Part shown: positions 34,612 through 45,071 of the stretch, in pieces
Numbering within the stretch: the stretch's first letter is position 1
Layout of the letters: each line of letters begins with the position of its first letter
Source of the DNA: Sphagnum compactum
Lineage: Eukaryota; Bryophyta; Sphagnopsida; Sphagnales
Assembly: GCA_965153455.1 (NCBI GenBank)
Contig: OZ234503.1
Location: 11,599,118 to 11,663,117 of the forward strand
Direction of reading: 5' to 3'
DNA: 64,000 bases
Program-made: the position numbers and the translations under genes
The notes under the pieces: generated by a model
Told to the model about the DNA's origin: nothing
The model's database searches: none
What the model saw: only the letters and a program-made list of their open reading frames with translations

Positions 34612-36594
34612 ATGGCGGACTTGGAAGTGGGCGCCAGTGCAGTTTCGGTTGCTTCTTGGGAATCTTCGGAATGTAGAACTGATGGTGTTGATGGAGGACA
34701 TGCCGTGATGGGTGGGGTTGGGGGCGAATCGCTTCCTCCACGGAAACGCTTGCTGGTAGGGTTGCGGCAGAGTGGCTGGCGATCTTCCTCGTCTCCGCTT
34801 GTGTCGCATGGGGTTGAGGGATTTTCTCGAGAGGTTGGTCAGGAGGAGGAGGAGCAGGATGTGGCGGTCGATCGGGGGGAAGGTGTTGTGGCAGTTGGCG
34901 GGGAGCAAGAGGAGGGGTATGTAGCGTCTCGTGGTCTGGAGAGCACTGGGATGCGCAGAATCAAGCAGCATGGGGGAGTGAATTGCAGCACGGAGGCCAG
35001 GGTCGCTGTTTCAGCATCTTCTGCGGTCGTAGAGTTCTTCAACCCCTCCTTCAAGAAGCCACGAATGTCACGAGAGCGACCTAAGCTTGAGGATAAAGAC
35101 CGTGCAGATGCATCCAAGCGGGAACTGTATAGGCAGACTCGGGATGGACGGCAAGGCACTAGGATCCCTGTTCCTGTAAAGCAAGGATCACAAAGGATGG
35201 CCATCCCTTTGTCTTCACATGATGCAGTCGCAGCTGCACAGGCTGCTGCTGCACAGGCTGTCAAGTTGGCTCTGGCAGCCAAAGAAAATGCTGCCGCTAA
35301 AGCAAGTGTAGCAGTGAAGGCTGCAGCAGCAGCAAAAGTGGCTCTGGAAGCAGCTGCTCATGCAGCTAGGGCTGCAGCTCAAGCGCATGCTGGACTTCAA
35401 AGGAAAGCTGCAGGTTCAGAACCTGGATTGGCAAAAAGTTCTTCAAAACTGCAGGTAATTGTACAAACAGGCAGCCACAGAGAGAAGATATCACCGAGGG
35501 CTGAAGTGAAGGTGGAGAAAGAAGACAACCAAGCAGGGTGCGGTGAAGCAGTATCACAAGATAATGAAGAATCGGCTTGGGAGCTCCACAGACCCATCAA
35601 CAGTTCTCCCCAAATTTCTCATTGTCTTACATCACCTGTAAGGGAAGTTTCATTGGCAGTGCCAGCTGAGAATTCTGCAGAGTTGCCATTTGATGCCATG
35701 GTGGAAGCTGATGCTGTAGCTACTCATCCCATTTCTGACATTCATGACAGAAGACCTGATTTCCTTCAGGAGATTCTTGAGGCTGCTGTTCTTGCAGATT
35801 CTACAATGTCTATTGATGAAGGAGCTGATCTAAGTGTCCATGAGGAAATACTTCAGTCAGAACATGATGCAGGTGCAGGATTACAAGAAAATCATTCTTT
35901 TTCTGATTTGCCAGTAGAAACTGAGGAAGGCGAATCAAGGAATGATGCTAGACTTTTTGATGAAGCACCACTGGTTCCCACCGGGCCACAACTTCTCCTA
36001 CACAATGTGGGTGAGTCTTCTGCAGCTGTACAAGATGTGGGAATTACCAATGCAGACACACATTTGGAAACTTCTGGAGCATCTGACATGGTTAATGCAC
36101 ATGATGCAGTCATGACTTCAAAAGATTCATCTGAAGTTCTGCATTCAGATCATGAGGACATGGCTTTGAAAGTGTCTGGAGCTGCTGAGATAATGGATGC
36201 AGATGATGCAGCAATGGCATTGAAAGATTCTGGAGCAGCTGAACTTGTGCATCCAGATGACATAAACATGGCTTTGATGGATTCTGGAGCAGCTGAGATG
36301 GTAGTTGCAGCTAATGCAGGCATGGATTTGAAGTGTTCTCAATCAGCAGAAGTGGTTGGTTTAGAAGATGCAGAGATAGCTTTGAAAGGTTCTGGAACAG
36401 CTGAAGTAGTGTGTGCAGATGATGCAGATACTGGTTTGAAAGATTCTGGAACAGCTGATATGGTGCAGGTCAATTTGTCCTCTAGGGTAACTCCTGTGGA
36501 AGGTCTAGAAGCCGGTTCTGAGCCTTTGCTGGCTGCCCAGGAAGACTCTGTGGTGAAAGCTAGCTTGGAGGAGAATGCACCTGTGGATGGTTAA
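34612..36594 (+). CDS. Alanine-rich conserved plant protein, copy A (intact)
   Basis: One uninterrupted exon, 660 residues from ATG at 34612, which aligns with the start of copy B (both begin MAD-E). Shared landmarks: ESLPPRKRLLVGLRQSGWR near residue 40, a basic KKPRMSRERPK segment, and an Ala-rich helical block KENAAAKASVAVKAAAAAKV continuing ALEAAAHAARA, probably a coiled coil or amphipathic helix. Near residue 400 comes RRPDFLQEILEAAVLADS, a conserved motif. Residues ~489-617 are about seven degenerate 18-residue repeats (pattern G-A-A-E-x-V-x-x-D-D-A-x-M-A-L-K-D-S). The composition (acidic, low complexity, basic patches) suggests a nuclear protein, but I do not recognise a function. Copy A lacks the ~130-residue insertion seen in copy B between the Ala-rich block and the RRPD motif. 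Homology to copy B runs ~500 bases past the stop, so the present end may be younger than the ancestral one. Confidence 0.75.
   Translation: MADLEVGASAVSVASWESSECRTDGVDGGHAVMGGVGGESLPPRKRLLVGLRQSGWRSSSSPLVSHGVEGFSREVGQEEEEQDVAVDRGEGVVAVGGEQEEGYVASRGLESTGMRRIKQHGGVNCSTEARVAVSASSAVVEFFNPSFKKPRMSRERPKLEDKDRADASKRELYRQTRDGRQGTRIPVPVKQGSQRMAIPLSSHDAVAAAQAAAAQAVKLALAAKENAAAKASVAVKAAAAAKVALEAAAHAARAAAQAHAGLQRKAAGSEPGLAKSSSKLQVIVQTGSHREKISPRAEVKVEKEDNQAGCGEAVSQDNEESAWELHRPINSSPQISHCLTSPVREVSLAVPAENSAELPFDAMVEADAVATHPISDIHDRRPDFLQEILEAAVLADSTMSIDEGADLSVHEEILQSEHDAGAGLQENHSFSDLPVETEEGESRNDARLFDEAPLVPTGPQLLLHNVGESSAAVQDVGITNADTHLETSGASDMVNAHDAVMTSKDSSEVLHSDHEDMALKVSGAAEIMDADDAAMALKDSGAAELVHPDDINMALMDSGAAEMVVAANAGMDLKCSQSAEVVGLEDAEIALKGSGTAEVVCADDADTGLKDSGTADMVQVNLSSRVTPVEGLEAGSEPLLAAQEDSVVKASLEENAPVDG
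36076..36465 (+). repeat. Coding tandem repeat, ~54-base units (18 codons)
   Basis: Inside copy A. About seven units such as GAAEIMDADDAAMALKDS and GAAELVHPDDINMALMDS, each 54 bases apart with substitutions. The repeat is also visible, with frameshifts, in the decayed tail of copy B. Confidence 0.85.
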
Positions 36595-37130
36595 TATTCA
36601 TGGTCAAACTATGTGCAAACTCAAGCTGTGTCATTTGGGGTTTGAGACCATGTAGGAGTCTCAGAAGCAATTTCTGATCATGCACTTGTTGCCAAGGAAG
36701 AGGATGCCATGGAAGCAGTCTTGGAGGAGGAATCAAGTGTGGATGGTGCAGATTCTAGGTCAGGCTGCAAGGAATCTTAAGATATGCCCTCACTTGATCA
36801 AGCAGGGTTGGGTTGGGCCTGAAACTGGTGATCTGCAGGCAGCCCTGGTGCAGTAGGCAGAGCCTTCCACATGCAGCTGAAGCCCATGAACAAAGAGTTA
36901 CAATCTGACCAGAGAACAAAGTGAGGGGGCTCACTGCTCCAAGTCAAGGTTTAGCAACAGGAGCTAGTATGGCTCCCTTTTCATCTGCAACACATTTACC
37001 CCTGTAAACCCCTGCTTTTGCAAGTGGACCAGGCAGATGACATTTGTACCTCCATCAGGCCCAAGTCTGCTGTAACTTGTAACTCTAATCTGGCCAACTT
37101 AAGCCTTGAATTTACAACAGTAGCACCTAT
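36595..37130 (+). other. Noncoding extension of the inverted-duplication arm
   Basis: Downstream of the copy A stop the sequence still aligns with the complement of about 41155-41700. Shared blocks include AGTCTCAGAAGCA, CTTGTTGCCAAGGAAGAGGA, AGGTCAGGCTG, TTTAGCAACAGGAGCTAGTA and TTGCAAGTGGACCAGG. No open frame of note here. Confidence 0.75.
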
Positions 37131-40100
37131 TTGCCGCCCTTGCATCTAATGTTTTGATAATTAAGTTTCTGAGTGTGTTGATGAACTCTGATGATTGATA
37201 TCTCATGCAATGGTGCACCATGGCCTTGGGCCATCCCCATCTTCTCTCAGATTTGTTTGTGTTAAGCTCTACTGATCTGACAGTATAGATTGTAACCTGC
37301 TTCACCATATCTTTTTTGCTATACTAATTTGTGACTATGCAGCAAAGAAATGCTTTCTGTTGAGTGGTCCTGTTTGGAGTTGCTGCATTGTTGTTCTCAA
37401 CTTTTATGCACTAAGATGCGCGCTGGTCAGTTGACCTGTTAGTTGAAAACACACCAGAGATCTTGTTTCCCTTGTCTAGAAGTGGATTTGCATTGAGTAA
37501 TAGTCCTCTGATATATGAACTTGTTTAAAGAGGCCTAACTGGGTTGTCAAGTACCTAATGCTACTCTCTCAAGAGAAAAACAGTAAAAGACAGCCAGGAA
37601 GGAGAGAAGACAGTGCAGTTTACATGGGTGGGTAGAATTTGAACAGAGAATTGTATTTGAGTGATTGGATGACAGTGTTGACCAGAAGTTTTGTGTTTTC
37701 ACCAACTTCATGGTGTAGGTAGAAGATGTGTAGAAAACAGGTTTGAATGTCTGTCAGGGCCATGTTTGGTCAGGATAGATATGATTATACAATTACACAG
37801 GTGTGCCTGTGGAGTCATGGAGACACTATATTTTGAGCAAGTTTGGAAGGGATTTGCAAGACATGAAAGCAAGCTCTGAGGGAGGAGGCTCAAATGCATC
37901 ACAGATGGTAAGGTGTAAAGATCCTTATGCTAAGAATTCATTTCAAAGTACTGGTCTGGAAAATGTTGTCCATTTGCAGAGTTTTCTGTTGTTGAGAATT
38001 AGTGCTTATTGAACTCTGGTATAGAATTCTGGTACCCACCTGTTAAGTGTTCAAGTAGATTTGCTGCTTTCTTTGGCTGAATTTACTGACATGAAGAGCA
38101 TCTTTTTTTGTCTTCAGCAAACTTGGTAGGTGAAAAACAAGTTGCAGTTTCTGGGTTGGCATTCTGCCTCTGCAATTGTGGGTTTGCAGGCAGAGACTCT
38201 ACAAAATAATGTAGCTTTCATTTGGTCCCACATTTTGAGGAATGTTCACCAGGTGTCACTGTGAACTGTTGAGTTCATTTTTTGTGAAACTTTATGTAAA
38301 CATTTCCTATTTTAACTGTTGCTGGTTCAAACTTGCCATAAGGAGGAGAGCCATTATGTGACCAGGAGCTTGTTTTTTCATTGGGTCAAAGGTTGGATTA
38401 CATAATGCTATAAGGTTGCATTGTCATGAGCATATTAAAAACCTGCACATGGGGAATGTGTCATCAATTTACACTTTTTCGTTAGTTTGCAACAACAAAC
38501 ATTTGAAGGCTCTTTGATAGTGTACAAGAAAACACAAAAAAGAGAGATCAAGTGTATTTTATTACTCCTGATCAGGAAAAACCAGTTTCCCATCTTCAAT
38601 ACAAAGATGATAAACTGAAAAAAACTGTTTTGGCATCAAAATGAAACTTCAAAAAGACAAATCTGATAATCATATGTTGAAAGTCTAAAATGCAAATGGT
38701 TTTCTTACCTGATTCAAAATTGCCAAATAGCAAATACTAAAATTTCAAGCTTTGATAAAAATTCTTAAAAATGGTCTCTTGACACGAAAGTGTGATAAGT
38801 AGATTTGCCATTTCTTTTAACCTTTTTTATATAATCTTTTGCATGATTAGGTGTTTAGTCCTATGTTCAGAGGATGCATCCACCAATCAGCCAAACCGTA
38901 CTGCACTTTTCAATACTCTAATTAATAGTTTGATTGTGTAAATAAGCAATACATTCCAATTCATCAACCAATGATAACTTTAATGTGACCACACACATTC
39001 AACTAATTTATCACGCACTATGTAACTAAAAAAGTTCAGTCAAGAACACAAACTTTTGTACTGGTGGAAAAATACTTGGGAACATACAAGATCAAGGGAT
39101 ACAATAAGTTATGCGATGTGGGAGAGAAGAAATTAATTACTTTGTCGTTGGGTAGCTTTGTGCAAATCTGAAATGAAGGCCAAAGAATCATAAGACCGGG
39201 GCATAAATCCCTCACTTTTTGGTTGTAGTTGTGTACCAGGTTCAGTTTTCTCACAATAGTTTTTTGACAATTGATTTTCAATTGATTGTACCAGAATACT
39301 TGTAAGTCATTCACCAACTGCAAAATTGACAGCAAAGAAGAGTTTTCTAAATTAGAAGAGTTTTTGCATTTTCCTGCTCAATTAGAACTCCATAATAGTA
39401 AAGTAAGACGTAGGAACAGGTGCACACCTTTGAATGGAAGTTCAACAAAACGTTGTGTCCACTCCAATTACAGATATTGTTCCTGGACAAACAGAGCACA
39501 GTGCATTTGGTTGCTGTGCAAAATCACTTTACAGATACCAACTCAAAGTGGGCTCGAAGCATCCTCAGATTACACAAATTTGAGAGCGCTGTTTAGAAAC
39601 ACCAAATTACAGCCAAGTGCATCATTATACTGTGTGGACAGGACCACATTCTGCATGCATACAGTTCAGACCATGATGAATTTCTGTCTGCAGAGTGTTG
39701 TGGCCTCTCTAGACTGAAAGCAACCAGATCACCAACAGCACTCACTTTGATTGTACTCAGAAGCACAACAGCTGCAGAACAACATTGCACAATTTGCACA
39801 CAATTTCACAAAGACCCTATTTAAAGTCTGCCTCTACAACACCATACCATGATTGTTGAAACCAGAGGGTAGCTCTTGACAACTATCACTAACTACCTGA
39901 CAGCTTCATTCATTGAAAGTGGAAGTCTTCCAGATGCTTGAACAGATGCTTGAACAAAGAGTATGTTAACACAAAAGACGAATGTAGATGGTGACAAGGT
40001 AAATGCACGCGAAGAACTAAACAGAATTCTAAGAAGTTGCTTGAACAGAATCCATGTGAAAGCATGGAAGATGCCCAAAGTCTGTATCAGCAGGAGACAC

Positions 40101-40568
40101 ATGATAATATCTGTTGTACTCAATTTTTCACACCCTATTTCATGAGTGACAACAATCTTGCAGTACTTGCAGCACAGCACAAACTTAACTGTATGTGAAG
40201 CCTCATTGTCATGTCAGCATGCACCCCTGATGGTGCTGTAGTTATTTACACCTTCCTCTTGGAGCTAGCTACTGCTTCTTCTTTATCACTTTCCTCCCAA
40301 CCTGACCCAAAGTATCCTTTCTGCAGAGCTTCCATATCTTCTCACATAAATCAAACAAACTCTCAACAACATTTTTCACACATCCCTAACAGACATTCCA
40401 GCTTGTTCCTGCACATCCTCTAGCATACACATCAATCCAGTTGAACTCCACCATACCACAAGTGTTGAAAGCACTGTAATCTGCTGGAATTCCAAGGCCC
40501 AAGCACCTTCTTGGCACTTACTGATTTCTCTTCAGGAGACCACATCATGAGCTGCACAGTGAACCGGT
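37131..40568. other. Spacer between the inverted arms, no gene seen
   Basis: Unique-looking DNA between the two arms. Small open frames on both strands (for example 39286-39717 + and 39893-40180 -) carry no recognised motif. No tRNA, rRNA or transposon end was identified. Confidence 0.45.
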
Positions 40569-40955
40569 AAAGTTCTCTTTTGAGAGATTTCATATACCCA
40601 GAACTATTATGACCTGCGTAGCCCCACTTCTCAATGAGGCTGACAAAATCAATGATCAATTCTCCAACTTCATGGAAAACTGGCCACCACCCATGTCTTA
40701 ATACAACAGAAGAGCAACAGAGCAGACACAGGGAGTACTGAAGAGGCAGCTTTAAACCAGCAAAGTTCTCTTTTGAGAGATTCTTGCATATCCAGAACTG
40801 TTAAACCATGCACAACTCCACTTCTGAAGAAGAGTGACAAAATCAATGATGAATTCTCCAACCTGATAAAACAAATGGCCATCACCCATGTCTTGATACA
40901 ACATACAAACAACAGAGAAGCCACAGAAAGCATGCAGAGACAGCTTTTCTTTGTT
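40569..40955. repeat. Two-copy ~193-base tandem duplication
   Basis: AAAGTTCTCTTTTGAGAGAT begins at 40569 and again at 40762. The copies run parallel through CCAGAACT, GACAAAATCAATGATGAATT-like and CACCCATGTCTT stretches with about 10-20% differences. Confidence 0.85.
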
Positions 40956-41154
40956 GCATGGGACAAGTTCAGCATTGCAGAGAACAATCAAGCAACTACC
41001 ATATGTGACATCAGACCTTTTGGCCACAGTTGTGGCACTATAACTGAGAGGACTGGAATGGTCCAAGGCCACAATTGCAGAGCATGGCCTAATGCAGGTT
41101 GAAGAACAATGAACATGCTTCATGCCTTCATGAATAAACCATTACACAGACAGG

Positions 41155-42181
41155 ACCATAGTTAGATGCTACTGTCTCAAAATCTGAGTTGGTCACATAA
41201 GGGATATTAAGGACCTGATGGAGTAACAAATGTCACCCACCTGGTCTGCTTGCAAAAGCAATAGTTCGCCTGGGTATGTGTCCAGCAGATGAAAGGAGAG
41301 ACATACTAGCTCCAGTTGCTAAAGCTTTCACTTGCAGCAGGGAGCACCTTCAGCTTGTTCCATGGCAAGGCTGCAACTGTTTCTTCATGGGTGGGCTTGA
41401 GCTGCATGTGCTAGGCTTTCACTTGAGCCTGCATCATTGTGCACAATGGCTGCTTGCAGATCACACACTTCAGTCAGAAACCCAGGACAGATTTAGATTT
41501 TCCTGGCAATCTGGTCTCAAATCACCACCATCTACAGCTGTCTCCTCCAAAATCCACTTGCATTGCATCCTCCTCCTTGGGAACAAGCAAGCAAGTGATC
41601 AGGACTAGCTTCTGAAACTCCTGAAACCCCAAAAGCAACATCTTCAGTTCCCTCACAGCCTGACCTCAAACCTTGACCATCCATAGTTGAAATTCCCCCA
41701 AACATGTTTCCACCTCTATCTCTTCTTGCTTGATTTTTTCTACAAGCATTGTCCTGCCATTACCTCTTCCTTGCGACCAATCTGCCTTTGAACCAGCTCA
41801 TAAAACTTGTCCAGGTGAAACCCTAGGGGGCACCTCTGCTCTGCAAAGTTTCAGCTGCTCCAGAATCTCCTAAAGCAGTGTCTGCACCATCTGCATGCAC
41901 AATTTCAGCTTGAAAGGCTTTCAAGATCATGTGTGCATTTGTCTGTATACAAAACTTCAGATGCTCCAGAATCCTTCACAGCTATCTCTGCATATCTGTA
42001 TGCACAACTTCAGCTACTCCAGAAAAATTTGAAGCCATGTCTGCATCATCCAGCATCTCAGCTGCTCCAAGATCTTCCAAATCCCTACTTGCATGTGCCA
42101 TTTCCACGGCTGCAGAACCATCACTTGTATTGCTGCAAGCAATGGGCGGTGTCCCAGTGGCTGATGGCATAACATCCACAA
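41155..42181 (-). pseudogene. Decayed tail of copy B (frameshifted C-terminal region)
   Basis: On the minus strand this aligns with the 18-residue repeat region, stop region and 3' flank of copy A. The frame first breaks near 42194-42197, where copy A has TCAAGGAATG and copy B has TTGAGAATG: one base fewer in B. In the shifted frame, 42181 to 41982 reads through repeat-like sequence (FSGVAEVV), then a second 1-base loss near 41991 (GATATGCAG against GATGATGCAG) breaks it again. More indels follow to about 41700, after which the match is noncoding. Nothing here is rejoined. Confidence 0.75.
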
Positions 42182-43819
42182 CTATAGCATCATTCTCAAT
42201 TCATCTTCCTTTGCCTCTGCAAGCAAATCAGAAAAAATGCTATGCCCTTCTTGTTGTACTGAACCTTCATAGTATTCTGCCCTATATGCACTCTCAGGAG
42301 TAAAGGCATCAGCACCTCCTCCTTCATCTAGCGACATTGCAGAGTCTGCAAGAACAGCAGCCTCAAGAATCTCCTGGAGAAGGTCAGGTCTCCTCTCATA
42401 GCTGTCAGAAAGAAGATGAGTAGAAGAGGCTCCTGCATCAGCAACTGCCATCATGGCATCAAATGAAAGCTCTGCAGAATGCTCAGCTGCTGTCGTTGTC
42501 AATGAATCTTCCACAAGGTCTGCAGGATAATCAGCTGCTGCAGTTATCACCGAATCTTCTTCCCTCGCAGAAAAAGCTACAACCCCCTCCATAGTTGCTT
42601 CTGCTGGTTTTATCACACTGGAGATTTCCTCTGAAGCTGAGAGCTTACTAGGTTTAGAAGAAAACTTGGGACTAGAATGCTCGAAAGCATCTAGTTGCTG
42701 TCCTCCAGCATCATCACTCTGATGAATCTCCATGATCTTCTTCTTCACCTCATGCCTCACCGCAACCCTTGCATCATCAAATCGCTTCAAGTCCTGGTGC
42801 ATCACTGATTGACCCCTTGTTTGTTGTTGCTTCGGAGGTGGCACCAGAAGAAGCTCAGTTGGAGATGTCTGAATGATTTGAGGCCATGCCGCTGCATCTG
42901 TGCTACTCATACTAACTGCACTGGATGCAGTATCTGGTATTGTTGGAGCTTCTTTCCTTTGTGGCGGAGTACCAAGACTATGAGAAATGCATGGAGAGCT
43001 GTTGATGACTCTGTGCCATTGTTGGCCCAATTCTTCATCATCCAAAGATGCTGCTACTGCTGCTGCTCTTCCTGCTCCACCACTATTATGTCCTGCATGG
43101 TCCTCTTCTGTCCTCTCTGCCTTCACCTCTGTCCTCTCCAAGATCCTTTCTTCTGCTTGGCTCTCTGGAGCTACAAAAGTCTGCAGCAGCTTGGAAGAAC
43201 TTTCAGAGAATCCAGGTTGTGCATTTACAGTCTTCCTCCTCCTAAGCTCAGCCTGGACAAGAGCCACAGCCCTAGCTGCATGAGCAGCTGCTTCCAAAGC
43301 CACTTTTGCTGCTGCTGCTGCTTTCACTGCGATACTGGCTTTTGCAGCGGCATTTTCTTTGGCTGCCATCGCCACCTTGACAGCATGTGCCGCTGCAGAT
43401 TTTGCAGCAGCAGCAGCTGCTGCATCATCATGTGAAGAAACTGGAACTGGAATTCCTTGTGAAGGTTTGCTTACAGGAGGGAGAACAAGCCGCTCCGACT
43501 GCGATGGATCTACGTGGTCTGCATACTCCACCTTCGCCCGCTCTCGCGACATCCGTGGCTTCTTCAAGCCTGAAGAACACTCAGCGCCCGAAGAAACCAT
43601 AACGGACAAATCCCCACCAGCTTCCCCGTCAACTGCCGCAAGCTCCTCCTCCTCCCCCTCCTCCTGCTCCGGTCCGATTCCTTGGAGCAATTCGCCAGCA
43701 GCAGTGGAAGTCAGCGAAGACGACGAAGTAGCCCGCCAACCATTCTGCCGCAATCCCGCCAGCAGCCGCTTCCGCGGAGGAAGCGACTCGCCCTCCCAAG
43801 AGGTTTCCATATCCGCCAT
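42182..43819 (-). CDS. Alanine-rich conserved plant protein, copy B (C-terminally truncated)
   Basis: Minus-strand frame of 545 residues from ATG at 43819-43817 to TAG at 42184-42182. It shares with copy A the N-terminal ESLPPRKRLLAGLRQNGWR, the basic LKKPRMSRERAK, the Ala-rich KENAAAKASIAVKAAAAAKV block, the phrase RVINSSPCISHS, and RRPDLLQEILEAAVLADS. It has a ~130-residue insertion rich in Ser, Gln and Ala that copy A lacks (starting around TASSAVSMSS). The protein stops shortly after the RRPD motif because of a 1-base difference from copy A, losing the 18-residue repeat tail. It could still be functional if the tail is dispensable, or be an early pseudogene, or the missing base could be a sequencing error. 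The promoter side also aligns with copy A for some 150 bases. No known function. Confidence 0.72.
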   Translation of the reverse strand: MADMETSWEGESLPPRKRLLAGLRQNGWRATSSSSLTSTAAGELLQGIGPEQEEGEEEELAAVDGEAGGDLSVMVSSGAECSSGLKKPRMSRERAKVEYADHVDPSQSERLVLPPVSKPSQGIPVPVSSHDDAAAAAAAKSAAAHAVKVAMAAKENAAAKASIAVKAAAAAKVALEAAAHAARAVALVQAELRRRKTVNAQPGFSESSSKLLQTFVAPESQAEERILERTEVKAERTEEDHAGHNSGGAGRAAAVAASLDDEELGQQWHRVINSSPCISHSLGTPPQRKEAPTIPDTASSAVSMSSTDAAAWPQIIQTSPTELLLVPPPKQQQTRGQSVMHQDLKRFDDARVAVRHEVKKKIMEIHQSDDAGGQQLDAFEHSSPKFSSKPSKLSASEEISSVIKPAEATMEGVVAFSAREEDSVITAAADYPADLVEDSLTTTAAEHSAELSFDAMMAVADAGASSTHLLSDSYERRPDLLQEILEAAVLADSAMSLDEGGGADAFTPESAYRAEYYEGSVQQEGHSIFSDLLAEAKEDELRMML

Positions 43820-44209
43820 CGCTGCCCTCCAATCCCCTCATGCACGACACTCCCTCGTCGCTCCTCGTCTCTTCTACTCGTCTTCTTCTTCGTCGTCGTC
43901 GTCGTCTTCTTATTCTGCTACTGCTGCTTCTTCTCTCTATTTTGCTTCTACTGCGGCTTGTTGTATCCCTCCTGCAATGCAAACCCTGGCTATAGCCGCA
44001 CTCGCAGAAACAATACGCCAATTTCGCGATGCTCTGCTCAGCGACGCTTTCAGTGCGAATCTGTAGCGAGCAAGATCGAACCGCCCCGATCGTCCGTTTT
44101 CATCCTCGGGAGGGAAGGTTCGCGACAAACTTCCCGAGGGAATGCGTGTGCGTGCAGCATCATCACTGTAGTTGTCGCAACCACCGGCCTCGTCGCGCTG
44201 CTGTGTACC

Positions 44210-44217
44210 TATATAAG
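44210..44217 (+). promoter_or_regulatory. TATA box of a plus-strand promoter
   Basis: TATATAAG in a GC-richer context, followed about 20-30 bases later by a purine-rich AGAGAGAGGAGCAAGG that could hold the transcription start. It lies in the ~1.2 kb between the start of copy B (minus) and the start of the GST (plus), so the two genes are divergent and the interval acts as a shared upstream region. It most likely drives the GST, whose leader would then be long and spliced. Confidence 0.55.
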
Positions 44218-44466
44218 CACAGTGGAGAGAGAGGAGCAAGGGCGAACTGATGGCCAGCTGCTGCTTTTCTTGTGTGATTCCAGTCTCCACGACAACCTTC
44301 TCCATCGCCAACAATCCTCGCATGTATGTGCTCATCCACTGCTCTATCTTTCTCTGTCTCTCTCTTTGTGTCTGTGTTCTTGTACCATAGAAGACCAGAG
44401 TTGCTTTTCCCTGCATGATGCTGGGATTGATTCTTTGCTTGCATCCAAAGTGATGGCAATCCTTGT

Positions 44467-44645
44467 AACAAGTTTGCAAAGAATCCTTCTTGCAGCAATC
44501 CTTGCAAAGAGTTCTTCTTGCAGCAATATTTGCAAAGAATCATTCTTGCAGCAATCCTTGCAAGGAGCTCTTCTTGGAGCAATCTTTGCAAAGAATTCTT
44601 TCGCAGCAATCCTTGCAAAGATTTCTTAGCAATCTTTGGAAGGAT
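44467..44645. repeat. ~32-base tandem repeat upstream of the GST
   Basis: About 5 to 6 degenerate copies of a unit reading TTTGCAAAGAATCCTTCTTG followed by CAGCAATCC. Located downstream of the TATA box, so probably transcribed as leader or leader intron. Confidence 0.8.
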
Positions 44646-45071
44646 CTTCCTCGTGGCTGTGATCTGTATCTCTTTGGATTCAAGCTCTTTGTGCAAAGAA
44701 GGAGGAGATATTGCATCTGTGGTGACTGTCAAATCTCATTCATTGCTGTGAAAGAATTTGGTCCTGTTCGTGTTTTTTGCATGGTAATTCCTTCCTTCTA
44801 TCCATGCTAGGTTGCTGCTGCCTGCTGCATCTCCAGTTTTCTATTGGCCTGGTGTTGTACTGTTGTTGTTGATCTGATGAGATGTTGGTTGGTCTAAATT
44901 TTTGTGGATTCAAACAGGATTTGCTCTTTTGCTGCTGTGCATCCAGTGATTCGGCCCTATCCACAGCTGCTTCGAAACAGCAACAACTTCCAAGGACAAT
45001 CCACTTACTGTTCTTCCAATAGCTTGAATCTACAGCTTGTACACAGAAAAGGGTATTTCTCAGTTTGCAGC

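Noticed and set aside
34248-34971. Minus-strand open frames opposite the start of copy A
   Set aside because: Antisense to the copy A leader and N-terminus; composition is Pro/Leu/Ser-rich shadow sequence.
42809-44066. Plus-strand open frames opposite copy B
   Set aside because: They are antisense shadows of the Ala/Glu-rich copy B frame and contain only its complementary low-complexity sequence.
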